Shown piece after piece: positions 8,934 to 16,371 of a stretch of 64,000 nucleotides of DNA. Within the stretch, counting starts at the first letter, position 1; every line of letters starts with the position of its first letter. Where the stretch lies: positions 102,729 to 166,728 of the forward strand of contig CAXXFR010000025.1 in assembly GCA_963667455.2 (NCBI GenBank). The letters run 5' to 3'. The notes under the pieces were generated by a model. The model was given only the letters and a program-made list of their open reading frames with translations, made no database searches and had not been told where the DNA came from. Source of the DNA: Bin55 sp963667455 (GTDB lineage: Bacteria; Pseudomonadota; Gammaproteobacteria; Pseudomonadales; Azotimanducaceae). The position numbers and the translations under genes were made by a program.

Positions 8934-10148
8934 ATGCCCAAAGAATTGTTTGCCGAAACGGTAACGAAAGTTGACGAACCGGATCGGTTCTTCTGCTACT
9001 TGGAAATGCAAGACGGCTCCTTTCTCGGAGTCGAGGAAGACGGTCAACTGTGTGTTTCTTGTGTTGGCGATGATCGAATCATCTGGGAGGAACTAGACGA
9101 CAAGACCGGGTTTCGCCACGTCTCGAGCGGCAAGACGGTAGAAAAAGTCGAGTCGAGAGGCGAACAGATCTGTGTTTCGCATGAGGGAGAACCCGTTACT
9201 GAGGAAGAGAAGCCGGACAGCGCTCTCGCCGAGTTTAAGCTGGTGCGCGGTCCCGCTGACCTACCTTCAACCTATCTCGAATTCTTGAACGAGAACGGTT
9301 GGGTTTGCCTGCCGTCGATTCTCAGGCCAGAAGTTGTCGATGGTCTTGAGAAGGTTTCCGGAGTCGGAAACTACGAAGGCACCCAGCCTGAAGGACGTCG
9401 GAATCCGATTGCGCACGACGTGGCCGTAGGCCAAGCCGCCGCCGAACCAGTGTCGTTGTGGCTCACCCGACAATACATGCGAACGAATCAGATTCGATTC
9501 GGACACCCTCCCAGCCTCGCTCTACTATCCACTGACGATGGCCAGCGCGACGTGCAAGGCTGGCACTCCGATTTTCCGTATTTGTGGGGAATCGCAGGCC
9601 CAGACACCGACGGCCGAATCCCGGAGCACGAATCGGTTGGTCTGGTGTTGGGAGTTCAGCGCAATATCTGCATTTCTCCGTTCACGAAGGAAGGCGGAGC
9701 CACTGCTTTCAAGCTAGGATCCAGCAATCTGCATCGAGGACCGCCACGAGAGTGGGGTCGAGGGTCTGATTACTTCCCGCGAGGTCACCGCAAAGAACAC
9801 GGACTGCCGTACAACGGACCTGAAGCCGACATCGTCGATGCGCCTGCCGGAAGCATCATTCTTTACGATGCCAGGACTTGGCATCGAGCCGGTGTTAATC
9901 GCACCAATCGCTTGCGTGGAGCAATGCTGCAAGCGATCATTCCGCACTTCATGATGCCCTTCTACGACACAACTAGTGCATACAGACAGTACCTCGAGAG
10001 TTCAGTGGTGGATCAACTCTCGATGCGAGAGTTCTACGAGATCGAGAGTCTCATGCTCAATCGGATGGGCAGAACGGTAATAACCGTCGACGAGGAACTG
10101 ACGAAAGCCGTCAACCCTCAATCCGAAGCGAGTTCATCCGGCTACTAG
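8934..10148 (+). CDS. Phytanoyl-CoA dioxygenase-family protein with extra N-terminal domain
   Basis: 404 residues. The C-terminal two thirds (about 110-400) is an Fe(II)/2-oxoglutarate dioxygenase fold with an intact facial triad: HSD at 211-213 (GWHSDFPYLW), distal His at 317 (TWHRAGVN) and a 2-oxoglutarate-binding Arg in NRTNRLRG. The first 100 residues are a separate beta-rich module (SFLGVEEDGQLCVSC, FRHVSSGKTVEKV) that looks like part of a ricin/fascin-type beta-trefoil; I do not recognise it securely. It lies 22 bp after the DUF35 gene on the same strand, so may be co-expressed with the aldolase pair. Stop codon overlaps that of the convergent LLM gene. Confidence 0.83.
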   Translation: MPKELFAETVTKVDEPDRFFCYLEMQDGSFLGVEEDGQLCVSCVGDDRIIWEELDDKTGFRHVSSGKTVEKVESRGEQICVSHEGEPVTEEEKPDSALAEFKLVRGPADLPSTYLEFLNENGWVCLPSILRPEVVDGLEKVSGVGNYEGTQPEGRRNPIAHDVAVGQAAAEPVSLWLTRQYMRTNQIRFGHPPSLALLSTDDGQRDVQGWHSDFPYLWGIAGPDTDGRIPEHESVGLVLGVQRNICISPFTKEGGATAFKLGSSNLHRGPPREWGRGSDYFPRGHRKEHGLPYNGPEADIVDAPAGSIILYDARTWHRAGVNRTNRLRGAMLQAIIPHFMMPFYDTTSAYRQYLESSVVDQLSMREFYEIESLMLNRMGRTVITVDEELTKAVNPQSEASSSGY

Positions 10149-11074
10149 CCAAAGACGCTCAACACTTCTTCGGCTACCAGGGAGTACTGATCGGGATCAT
10201 CGGTGGGAATACCGCCCAGCATGATTTCCGATGCCCCAGCCTTGACGATTTCGCCGATTCGATCAATGACGTAGTTCTTGGTACCCGCCGCTGTTCCTTG
10301 TCCAAGTCTTCGTCCTCGAATGAAGGCTTCAACACTTGAACGGTCGTCCGAGACCATGGTCGGCATCAGCACGGTGTGACTGATTTCTTCAGGGTCGCGT
10401 CCCTGCTTCTCACAATGAGCGTTCAGTACCCCAACTTTGTGATGGAAGTACTCCGCAGTCATGGGGCCTCCCGCCCAACCATCCAAATTCATCACATCTC
10501 CGTACTTTGCAAGTGTTCTCAATGTGCGTTTCTCTCCAGTTCCCCCAACCAAAATGGGAATGGCCGGTTGCTGATAGCAACCTGGCGAGAGCGGTGCATC
10601 GTCCAACGAGTAGTACTTTCCCTGAAACGTGACTCCTTTCTGAGAGTGAAACAGAGATCGAATGAGGCTACAGGCCTCTTCGAATCGATCCTGACGTTCC
10701 TTCATGGAGGGAAATTCCCATCCGTATGCCTCGTGTTCCCGCTTGAACCACGCCGCACCGATTCCGAGCGTGAAACGTCCGTGTGAGACTTGATCGACAG
10801 TCGTTGCCATCTTCGCAACGAGCGCAGGATTTCGATAGGTATTGCCAAGTACGAGATGGCCCAAGCGTAGCTTCGAGGTGAGACCGGCCACCGCTGCAAT
10901 AAGTGTGAATCCTTCGTGCGCCGTGAGGTGTTCCTCTTCTTTGCGACCTGGCGGCGGCAAGTAGTGGTCGGCGAACCAAAGGCTTTCCCATGGGCCTTTT
11001 TCCAACACTTCAACCACCGATCGAATGCTGTCCCAAGTGTTCCGATAGCAAGTAACTTGTGCACCAAACTTCAC
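10145..11074 (-). CDS. LLM-class flavin/F420-dependent oxidoreductase
   Basis: About 309 residues, luciferase-like barrel. Visible are FGAQVTCYRNTWDSIRSVV, the ESLWFADHYLPPPG strand-loop, LRLGHLVLGNTYRNPALVAK, GRFTLGIGAAWFKREHEAYG and IPILVGGTGEKRTLR, typical of mycobacterial F420-dependent family members. Start placed at the GTG at 11074 because GGAGG precedes it and the barrel begins at once; an open frame continues to 11221 but without a ribosome site or recognisable domain. About 230 bp of apparently noncoding DNA separates it from the membrane-protein array. Confidence 0.78.
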   Translation of the reverse strand: MKFGAQVTCYRNTWDSIRSVVEVLEKGPWESLWFADHYLPPPGRKEEEHLTAHEGFTLIAAVAGLTSKLRLGHLVLGNTYRNPALVAKMATTVDQVSHGRFTLGIGAAWFKREHEAYGWEFPSMKERQDRFEEACSLIRSLFHSQKGVTFQGKYYSLDDAPLSPGCYQQPAIPILVGGTGEKRTLRTLAKYGDVMNLDGWAGGPMTAEYFHHKVGVLNAHCEKQGRDPEEISHTVLMPTMVSDDRSSVEAFIRGRRLGQGTAAGTKNYVIDRIGEIVKAGASEIMLGGIPTDDPDQYSLVAEEVLSVFG

Positions 11075-11302
11075 GATCCCTCCCGATCTATTCTCTGTGA
11101 GTTGTGAGTGCGACATTTTCGCCGAAAGTGCAACCGACTGAAGCGACAGCGACGAACAAGCTAGCTTTGGAACTGAGCGTTGGCGAGAGATTGAGCTGGC
11201 GGGGCACCGACCAAAGCTCAAGCAATAGCGTTGGCTTTCGAATCTGACCCTGAGTCGACAGATCGAAGGAGGTGAACTGTCAGACCGAAGGATTCTAGCT
11301 GC

Positions 11303-11836
11303 TCAAGAACTTGCAGTACCGAGCTGACGAATGCACTTTTCGTACACACTCTTGCCCTTGAGTCGCCAACCAATGTACGTAGGCACAGCAACCCAAAAAA
11401 CGGAAAAGGCAAGTTCCGTGGTCACGGGCATTTCCTGATTAAACGTGTCCCAAAAGCCGAGCAACTTGACGGCTATTAGGGTGGCACCAAGCAACGCGAA
11501 ACCAGTCGGAAATGCAATTAGGGCAGTAAACCCGGTTGAACTTATGACTCCGATCGTGACTGCATCCAAGTCACCCTTTGCTGCACCCTTTGAGACTAGG
11601 ACACGCCGCAAAGTCTTGTAAGCGAAAAAGATCGGAATTCCAACGGCAAGGGCGCAAGCCCACTTAACCAATATGTCCATAAAGATATTGGAGGCACCGG
11701 GTATGGGGATGTCCAGCGGAGAAAGGCCTAAGGAGACCGGAACGAGCAACGGCCACGGCCACAGACTCCATGCCCAAATCGCAAGCGAAGTGTCCTGCTT
11801 AGGTGCTTGTTCACTCAATCCAGACTGGTTGTTCAC
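11303..11836 (-). CDS. Four-helix membrane protein, array member A
   Basis: No family recognised. About 177 residues with four predicted membrane segments: near 10-35, 45-70, 90-120 and 135-155. Motifs shared by the array are LVSKGAAKGDLDAV after helix 2, LLGFWDTF after helix 3 and the C-terminal GWRLKGKSVYEKCIRQL. The GTG at 11836 aligns with the starts of the other copies; a TTG twelve bases upstream is the alternative. The last 76 bp (11302-11377 on the plus strand) match member B with one mismatch, far closer than the rest of the gene. Own upstream box at 11870-11881. Confidence 0.72.
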   Translation of the reverse strand: MNNQSGLSEQAPKQDTSLAIWAWSLWPWPLLVPVSLGLSPLDIPIPGASNIFMDILVKWACALAVGIPIFFAYKTLRRVLVSKGAAKGDLDAVTIGVISSTGFTALIAFPTGFALLGATLIAVKLLGFWDTFNQEMPVTTELAFSVFWVAVPTYIGWRLKGKSVYEKCIRQLGTASS

Positions 11837-11848
11837 TTTCGAATTCAA

Positions 11849-12100
11849 TGCGTGTCGGCTTTGCTGACCAAATCGTACACCGGTTCACAACGAAAACTGA
11901 CCAACCGGTCTGAACTGTGCGTTAGCAATTCGAACTGAGGTTGTCACCGACAAAGGTCCTTGCTTGCAAGTACGTAGACTGATCGAATCTGAAGTGGATT
12001 CGGGTGCGACCCGGCAACTGGGATCCACACAGTCCACTCATATCGCGAAATGTGCTATTCGGTTGAAGCTTGTGTCTACTTCACACCAAATTCTCGCTAC
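11849..12100. repeat. Upstream unit of array member A, with two conserved boxes
   Basis: Noncoding interval between array members A and B. Read on the plus strand it has box 1, AAATCGTACACC, at 11870-11881 and box 2, CTGAACTGTGCG, at 11910-11921. The same two boxes in the same order, 28-30 bp apart, precede members B, C and D. Further out, ACACAGTCCACTCAT at about 12022 recurs upstream of member C. Box 1 read on the coding strand (GGTGTACGATTT) contains a possible -10 hexamer TACGAT. Each gene therefore seems to have its own promoter copied with it. Confidence 0.6.
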
Positions 12101-12634
12101 TCAAGAACTTGCAGTACTGAGCTGACGAATGCACTTTTCGTACACACTCTTGCCCTTGAGTCGCCAACCAATGTATGAGGATGCGGCGACAATAGACATG
12201 CAAATGGCAATTTCCGCGGTCACGTGCAAACCATGAGCAATCGTGTCCCACACCCCAATCAGATTGGCGGATACTACGATAGCACCAAGCAACGCCAGCA
12301 AAACCGCACCTCCAATTAGCAGCGTAAACACGAAGGAGCGTCCAATTCCTCTCGCTATTGCGTCCAAGTCACTTTTCGCAGCACCTTTAGAGACCAGGAA
12401 GTGCCGCAAAGAGAAGTAAGCGATGCAGATCAGAATTCCGATGGCCGCAATGCAAATGCCGGTAACCAGCATGCGCATCAACAAGGAGGAACCAATTGAA
12501 GGGAGATCTAGTGGAGTAAGACCGATATTGACTGGAAAGAGCAATATCAACACAGACCAAATCGCCGATGCCCATATTGCAGCGGGAGTGTCCAACTTCG
12601 GTGCTTGCCCATTGGATCCGGGCTGCTTGTTCAC
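12101..12634 (-). CDS. Four-helix membrane protein, array member B
   Basis: Paralogue of member A, about 177 residues, four membrane segments, sharing LVSKGAAKSDLDAI, LIGVWDT and GWRLKGKSVYEKCIRQL. This copy fixes the start for the family: an in-frame TAG lies six bases before the GTG at 12634 (TTG AAG TAG AAA GTG), so translation cannot begin further upstream, and the first residues are MNKQPG. The lumenal loop between helices 1 and 2 differs strongly from the other copies. Function unknown. Confidence 0.72.
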   Translation of the reverse strand: MNKQPGSNGQAPKLDTPAAIWASAIWSVLILLFPVNIGLTPLDLPSIGSSLLMRMLVTGICIAAIGILICIAYFSLRHFLVSKGAAKSDLDAIARGIGRSFVFTLLIGGAVLLALLGAIVVSANLIGVWDTIAHGLHVTAEIAICMSIVAASSYIGWRLKGKSVYEKCIRQLSTASS

Positions 12635-13000
12635 TTTCTACTTCAACGCTAAAAGGCTTCTGTGACGAAATCGTACACCAGATCACCGCCGAGTGTCTAT
12701 CCAACTGGCCCGAACTGTGCGTTTATCTCGGCTATTCCAAATCGAAATTCGGGACCGCATCGTCAGGCCTATGACCCGAATTCGATTCCCACTGTTCGGC
12801 AGGGTGTATTCGTCTCTCGGCTTCAGCTGTCGGCCAGCGAGAGGCAATGATCGCAACTTTGTTCGACCGAACTTGGGAGGTTACTGGTGCGAGTGGTTAC
12901 AGGGCCTATCTCGCTCTCGTCTCAATACTCGAGACGGGCGATATCGATCAAGACCGCACCAGACCTAGGATTCTTGCTACTCAAGAATCAGTATGGTTTG
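12635..13000. repeat. Upstream unit of array member B (no gene)
   Basis: A 366-bp interval without a gene. Box 1 (AAATCGTACACC) is at 12668-12679 and box 2 (CCGAACTGTGCG) at 12710-12721 on the plus strand. A further stretch, CTTCAGCTGTCGG...GAGAGGCAATG at about 12820-12850, has a clear counterpart upstream of member C (CTTCAGTTGTCGG...AAGAGGCAATG), so the duplicated unit includes at least 200 bp of flank. Confidence 0.6.
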
Positions 13001-13531
13001 CTAATCGGAGTCTGAAACGCCAATCTGTCGAGTGTATTTCTCGTACACACTTCTGCCTTTGAGCATCCATCCAGCAAATGCGGATACGACAATCAGAGAC
13101 AACGAAATCGCAATCTGCGTGATCGCGTGCAATCCATGGGTGAACGTGTCCCAAAAACCAAGCAGTTTGGCGGCTCCCGCCATGACGCCAATAATCGCTA
13201 TGAACACCGGCATTGCAACTAAGCCGGTGAATGCAATTGAACGGCCCATTCCTTTCGAAATTGCATCCAAATCACCCTTAGCTACACCTGTGGAGACTAG
13301 AACGTTCCGCAACGCGTAGTAAGAAATAATGTAAGGTATGGTGCAGACGACAAAGATGCCAACACCCAAGTAATACACAGAAGAGGGAACATCCAGCACT
13401 GTGTCTAGCGCCGCGCCGACGAACAGTATCGAAAAAAAGACTAAGGCCGGTACCCAATTCACCAATGTCCATGTTTCGATTAGAGAGTTCGATTTGACCG
13501 CTTGTGCGATAGTTCCTGGCTGCTTGTTCAC
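13001..13531 (-). CDS. Four-helix membrane protein, array member C
   Basis: Paralogue of the same array, about 176 residues. Shared motifs are slightly diverged: LVSTGVAKGDLDAI, LLGFWDTFTHGL and GWMLKGRSVYEKYTRQI, ending in GVSDSD rather than STASS. The GTG at 13531 aligns with the start of B; a TTG twelve bases upstream is also open. Four membrane segments, short cytoplasmic-looking basic C-terminus. Function unknown. Confidence 0.7.
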   Translation of the reverse strand: MNKQPGTIAQAVKSNSLIETWTLVNWVPALVFFSILFVGAALDTVLDVPSSVYYLGVGIFVVCTIPYIISYYALRNVLVSTGVAKGDLDAISKGMGRSIAFTGLVAMPVFIAIIGVMAGAAKLLGFWDTFTHGLHAITQIAISLSLIVVSAFAGWMLKGRSVYEKYTRQIGVSDSD

Positions 13532-13543
13532 TTTCGACTCCAA

Positions 13544-13863
13544 CGCTAAGACGTTTGCCAGACTAAATCGTACACAAAATCACTGCGGGTGTCCACGCAA
13601 CCGGTCTGAACTGTGCGATTAGCGCTGGCTATTAGAGTGCGAATTTCGAGAACGAATCGTTGCTCCCATATCCAGAATCCGATCCGCAACAAGCGATGTG
13701 GAGCGTTCGGAATTCGTCTTCAGTTGTCGGCGTCAAGAGGCAATGTTTGCGATTGCTTCGTCTGATAGACCCGAGCAGACTCATCGGATGCTACACAGTC
13801 CACCCATAGCTCGCACTAGGCCGTAACATTCATGCTCGCATCAGACTGAAGGATTCTCGCTAC
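13544..13863. repeat. Upstream unit of array member C (no gene)
   Basis: A 320-bp interval without a gene. Box 1 (AAATCGTACAC) is at 13565-13575 and box 2 (CTGAACTGTGCG) at 13606-13617. It shares the CTTCAGTTGTCGG segment with the unit of B and CTACACAGTCCACCCATA with the unit of A, showing the three flanks descend from one ancestor. Confidence 0.6.
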
Positions 13864-14361
13864 TCAAGAACCTGCCTCACAGAGCTGACGGATGCGCTGG
13901 ACGTATACACTCTTGCCCTTGAGTCGCCATCCGATGTACCAACACACAATAACCAGAGAAGTCGTGAACGCAACTTGCGCAAGCAAGGGGATTCCATGAT
14001 CAATTGTGTCGCCGAAGCCAAGGAGTTTGGCGGACACTACTACTGTGCCGAGAATGACCAATGAAATTGCACATGCAATTAGCGTGGTGATCGCAAACGA
14101 CCAGAATACTCCGTCAGTAACTGCATTCAGCTCAGTCCTTTCCGCGCCTTTGAAGACTAGTACCTTCCACAATATGAAGCAAGCGAGGAAGAACAGGATG
14201 AGACCAGCAAAGGAAAGCTCAGTGGAGTACGGGACCACCGGATGCAAGGCTAAGGAGCCAGGCAAGTACAAACCCAACGCCGACCAAAGAAACCATGCCC
14301 ATATCGCAAGAGGAGTGTCCAACTTCGGTACTTGCGCAATGGATCCTTGCTGACTGTTCAT
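13864..14361 (-). CDS. Four-helix membrane protein, array member D
   Basis: Paralogue, about 165 residues and the only copy with an ATG at the shared start position (14361, MNSQQG). Motifs are LVFKGAERTELNAV, LLGFGDTIDHG (Trp of the usual WDT is Gly) and GWRLKGKSVYVQRIRQL. The loop after helix 1 is shorter than in A-C. Function unknown. Confidence 0.7.
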   Translation of the reverse strand: MNSQQGSIAQVPKLDTPLAIWAWFLWSALGLYLPGSLALHPVVPYSTELSFAGLILFFLACFILWKVLVFKGAERTELNAVTDGVFWSFAITTLIACAISLVILGTVVVSAKLLGFGDTIDHGIPLLAQVAFTTSLVIVCWYIGWRLKGKSVYVQRIRQLCEAGS

Positions 14362-14376
14362 GGGCGACTTCAACAC

Positions 14377-14574
14377 CTAGAGGCGTTCCTGGCTACATCG
14401 TACACCAGCGCACAGCGAGTGTCGTTGCAAGCGGACTGTAAGGTGCGATCATCGCAGGCTGGTCTAGTTCAAAGTCTCGGAGCGAGTCGTCGCTCCGACC
14501 GAACCAAGTACCGTTCCCGCTACTTGCTGCGCTACGTGCGAACAGGTGTCAGATCAAGGAATTCCTGTCACTCA
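14377..14574. repeat. Upstream unit of array member D
   Basis: Short flank between D and E. Box 1 (ACATCGTACACC) is at 14395-14406 and a weaker box 2 (CTGTAAGGTGCG) at 14436-14447. Spacing is the same as in the other units, but the remaining flank is shorter and diverged. Confidence 0.5.
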
Positions 14575-15060
14575 TTAGGCCGCAAAATCAACCTGTTGGA
14601 TGTGCTTGCGAAACACACTTCTGCCCTTAAGCCGCCAACCGACAAGCAACGGCACACCGATCAGAGTCAGAAAAATAGCAATCTGCGCACCCAGTGGCAC
14701 CACGTAGTAGTACGTGTCCCAAACGCCCAGCAGTTCGAGTGTTATTACGAAGGAACCAAGAAGAGCGAGAAATAATAGACTAGCAATCAAGAACGTGAAC
14801 ACGAAGGAGAGACCTATTCCTTTCGTGATTGCATTCAAGTCACTCTTAACCGCGCCTTTGGAGACCAGCACGCTTCGCAATACCCAGAACGCCAAGAAGA
14901 CTAGGAGTCCGATACCAACTTTGTGATCAATACCCTGTACCGACATAAAGCCCAAGAGAATCGGACCGACTAACACCAACGCCCACATACTCCACGCCCA
15001 TGCTCCAAGAGGAGCGTCCAGCTTCCGGAAAAGTGCAAAGGGTCCAGGATGCTTGTTCAA
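14575..15060 (-). CDS. Four-helix membrane protein, array member E
   Basis: Most diverged paralogue, about 161 residues, with LVSKGAVKSDLNAI, LLGVWDTYY and GWRLKGRSVFRKHIQQV; it ends DFAA. The TTG at 15060 aligns with the starts of the other copies; another TTG at 15072 is possible. The open frame continues far upstream but that part has no counterpart in A-D. No clear copy of boxes 1 and 2 was found upstream. Function unknown. Confidence 0.65.
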   Translation of the reverse strand: MNKHPGPFALFRKLDAPLGAWAWSMWALVLVGPILLGFMSVQGIDHKVGIGLLVFLAFWVLRSVLVSKGAVKSDLNAITKGIGLSFVFTFLIASLLFLALLGSFVITLELLGVWDTYYYVVPLGAQIAIFLTLIGVPLLVGWRLKGRSVFRKHIQQVDFAA

Positions 15061-15260
15061 TTTCTTGTTCAAAGCAATGCGAATGCTCTGAGTAGAGTGT
15101 ACATCGACCATGAAGGAGTGCAAGAGTTCCGCCCATTGCGATGTTGCTGGCTGAACGAGTTGGAAATGCAAGTGCATTCCGGCTCTCCAATTGACCCCAA
15201 TCCAACTCCCATCTCCCAATGTGCTAAATTCGCACCTCAAATTCAGTTGTCCAGTAGGAA

Positions 15261-16349
15261 ATGACCATGCCTGTGATTACTTCGTCAGACGGACCGGTAG
15301 CAGTTACCGGAGCCGCCGGCTACATCGGATGCCACACCGTCCACTCGTTCCTTGAGAGAGGCTATACCGTCCGGGCTTGCGTCAGAGACCCAAACGCTCC
15401 TGACAAGGTCAATCATCTCGAAGCGATGAACAACGAGGGCCTGCCCGGGAAAGTCGAAGTCGTTCGTGGAGATATCCTCGAATCGGGTAGTTACGACGAA
15501 CCCTTTGCGGAATGCAGCGCCATTCTGCATGTTGGAACACCAATGTTGTACGGCGGCCAAATCACGCCTCGCGAGTGCTATGACGGCATGGTCGAAGGCA
15601 TCAAGAACGTTCTAGACTCTGCTACCAAGGCCGGAACCGTCAAACGTTTTGTCTATACGAGCTCGTTTGCCGCAATTGGCCATCCAGCACCGTCTGGCTA
15701 CGTGTACACCGAAGACGACTGGGCCGATGCCAATCGAGATCGCGATAGATCCTGGAACGAAGACAGCATTGATCGCGACGGCGGAATCGCCTATGCGTGG
15801 GCTAAGGTCAACACCGAGCGCTACATCAACGGATTTTGTGAGGAGAACTCTGACTACGATGCCGTCTCGATTTGCCCGTGCGTTGTGTTGGGACCTTTGC
15901 TCAGCACCGCACACGAGGGATTGGGTTCGTGGCAGTGGGCACTGGCGCGGATGTTGGAAGGCAAACCATGTCCTCGGGGATGGCAAGCGCTGTGGAACAT
16001 CGTCGATGTACGCGACGTGGCCGAAGCACACGCGTTGGTGTGCGAAAGCGACAACGTCCAACCCGGCAGTCGATATCAGCTAACTGCAACCGATGCTTCG
16101 GGCGAGTTAAACGTCGACCAGCTTCAAGAACACTTGCAGAATCTCTTTCCTGACTTGCTAGTCGGTGGACGACCTCCTGAAATGGAGGCATTCTTAGAGC
16201 GTCGTTCGATTCACGATGGCCCTCGAGCGTATTGCACCAAGGCAATCAACGATCTAGGACTCGAAACTCGAGCAATTGAAGACACGATAGAGACCACCGG
16301 AAAGACGATGGTCGAATTGGGGCTGTGTAAGCCTACCCGTCGAGAGTAG
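15261..16349 (+). CDS. NAD-dependent epimerase/reductase (dihydroflavonol-reductase-like)
   Basis: Extended SDR of 362 residues. N-terminal VTGAAGYIGCHTVHSFLERGY binds NAD(P); the catalytic Tyr-Lys is in IAYAWAKVNTER, with FVYTSSFAAIG providing the Ser. Closest in feel to dihydroflavonol-4-reductase or cinnamoyl-CoA reductase-like bacterial enzymes that reduce a ketone or aldehyde. ATG at 15261 follows AGGA. It converges on the PhyH-like gene at 16372. Confidence 0.82.
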   Translation: MTMPVITSSDGPVAVTGAAGYIGCHTVHSFLERGYTVRACVRDPNAPDKVNHLEAMNNEGLPGKVEVVRGDILESGSYDEPFAECSAILHVGTPMLYGGQITPRECYDGMVEGIKNVLDSATKAGTVKRFVYTSSFAAIGHPAPSGYVYTEDDWADANRDRDRSWNEDSIDRDGGIAYAWAKVNTERYINGFCEENSDYDAVSICPCVVLGPLLSTAHEGLGSWQWALARMLEGKPCPRGWQALWNIVDVRDVAEAHALVCESDNVQPGSRYQLTATDASGELNVDQLQEHLQNLFPDLLVGGRPPEMEAFLERRSIHDGPRAYCTKAINDLGLETRAIEDTIETTGKTMVELGLCKPTRRE

Positions 16350-16371
16350 TTCAGTAGGACACGCTGGCCAA

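Noticed and set aside
11303..15060. The membrane-protein array as an insertion sequence or prophage remnant
   Set aside because: No transposase, integrase, terminal inverted repeats or target duplications; the repeats are gene plus promoter units.
11303..15060. The roughly 0.8-kb periodicity as a CRISPR or satellite array
   Set aside because: Units are diverged coding genes of different lengths, not short identical repeats.
15073..15240. N-terminal extension of array member E to 15240
   Set aside because: The added residues have no counterpart in members A-D and would place polar sequence before helix 1; the aligned TTG start is preferred.
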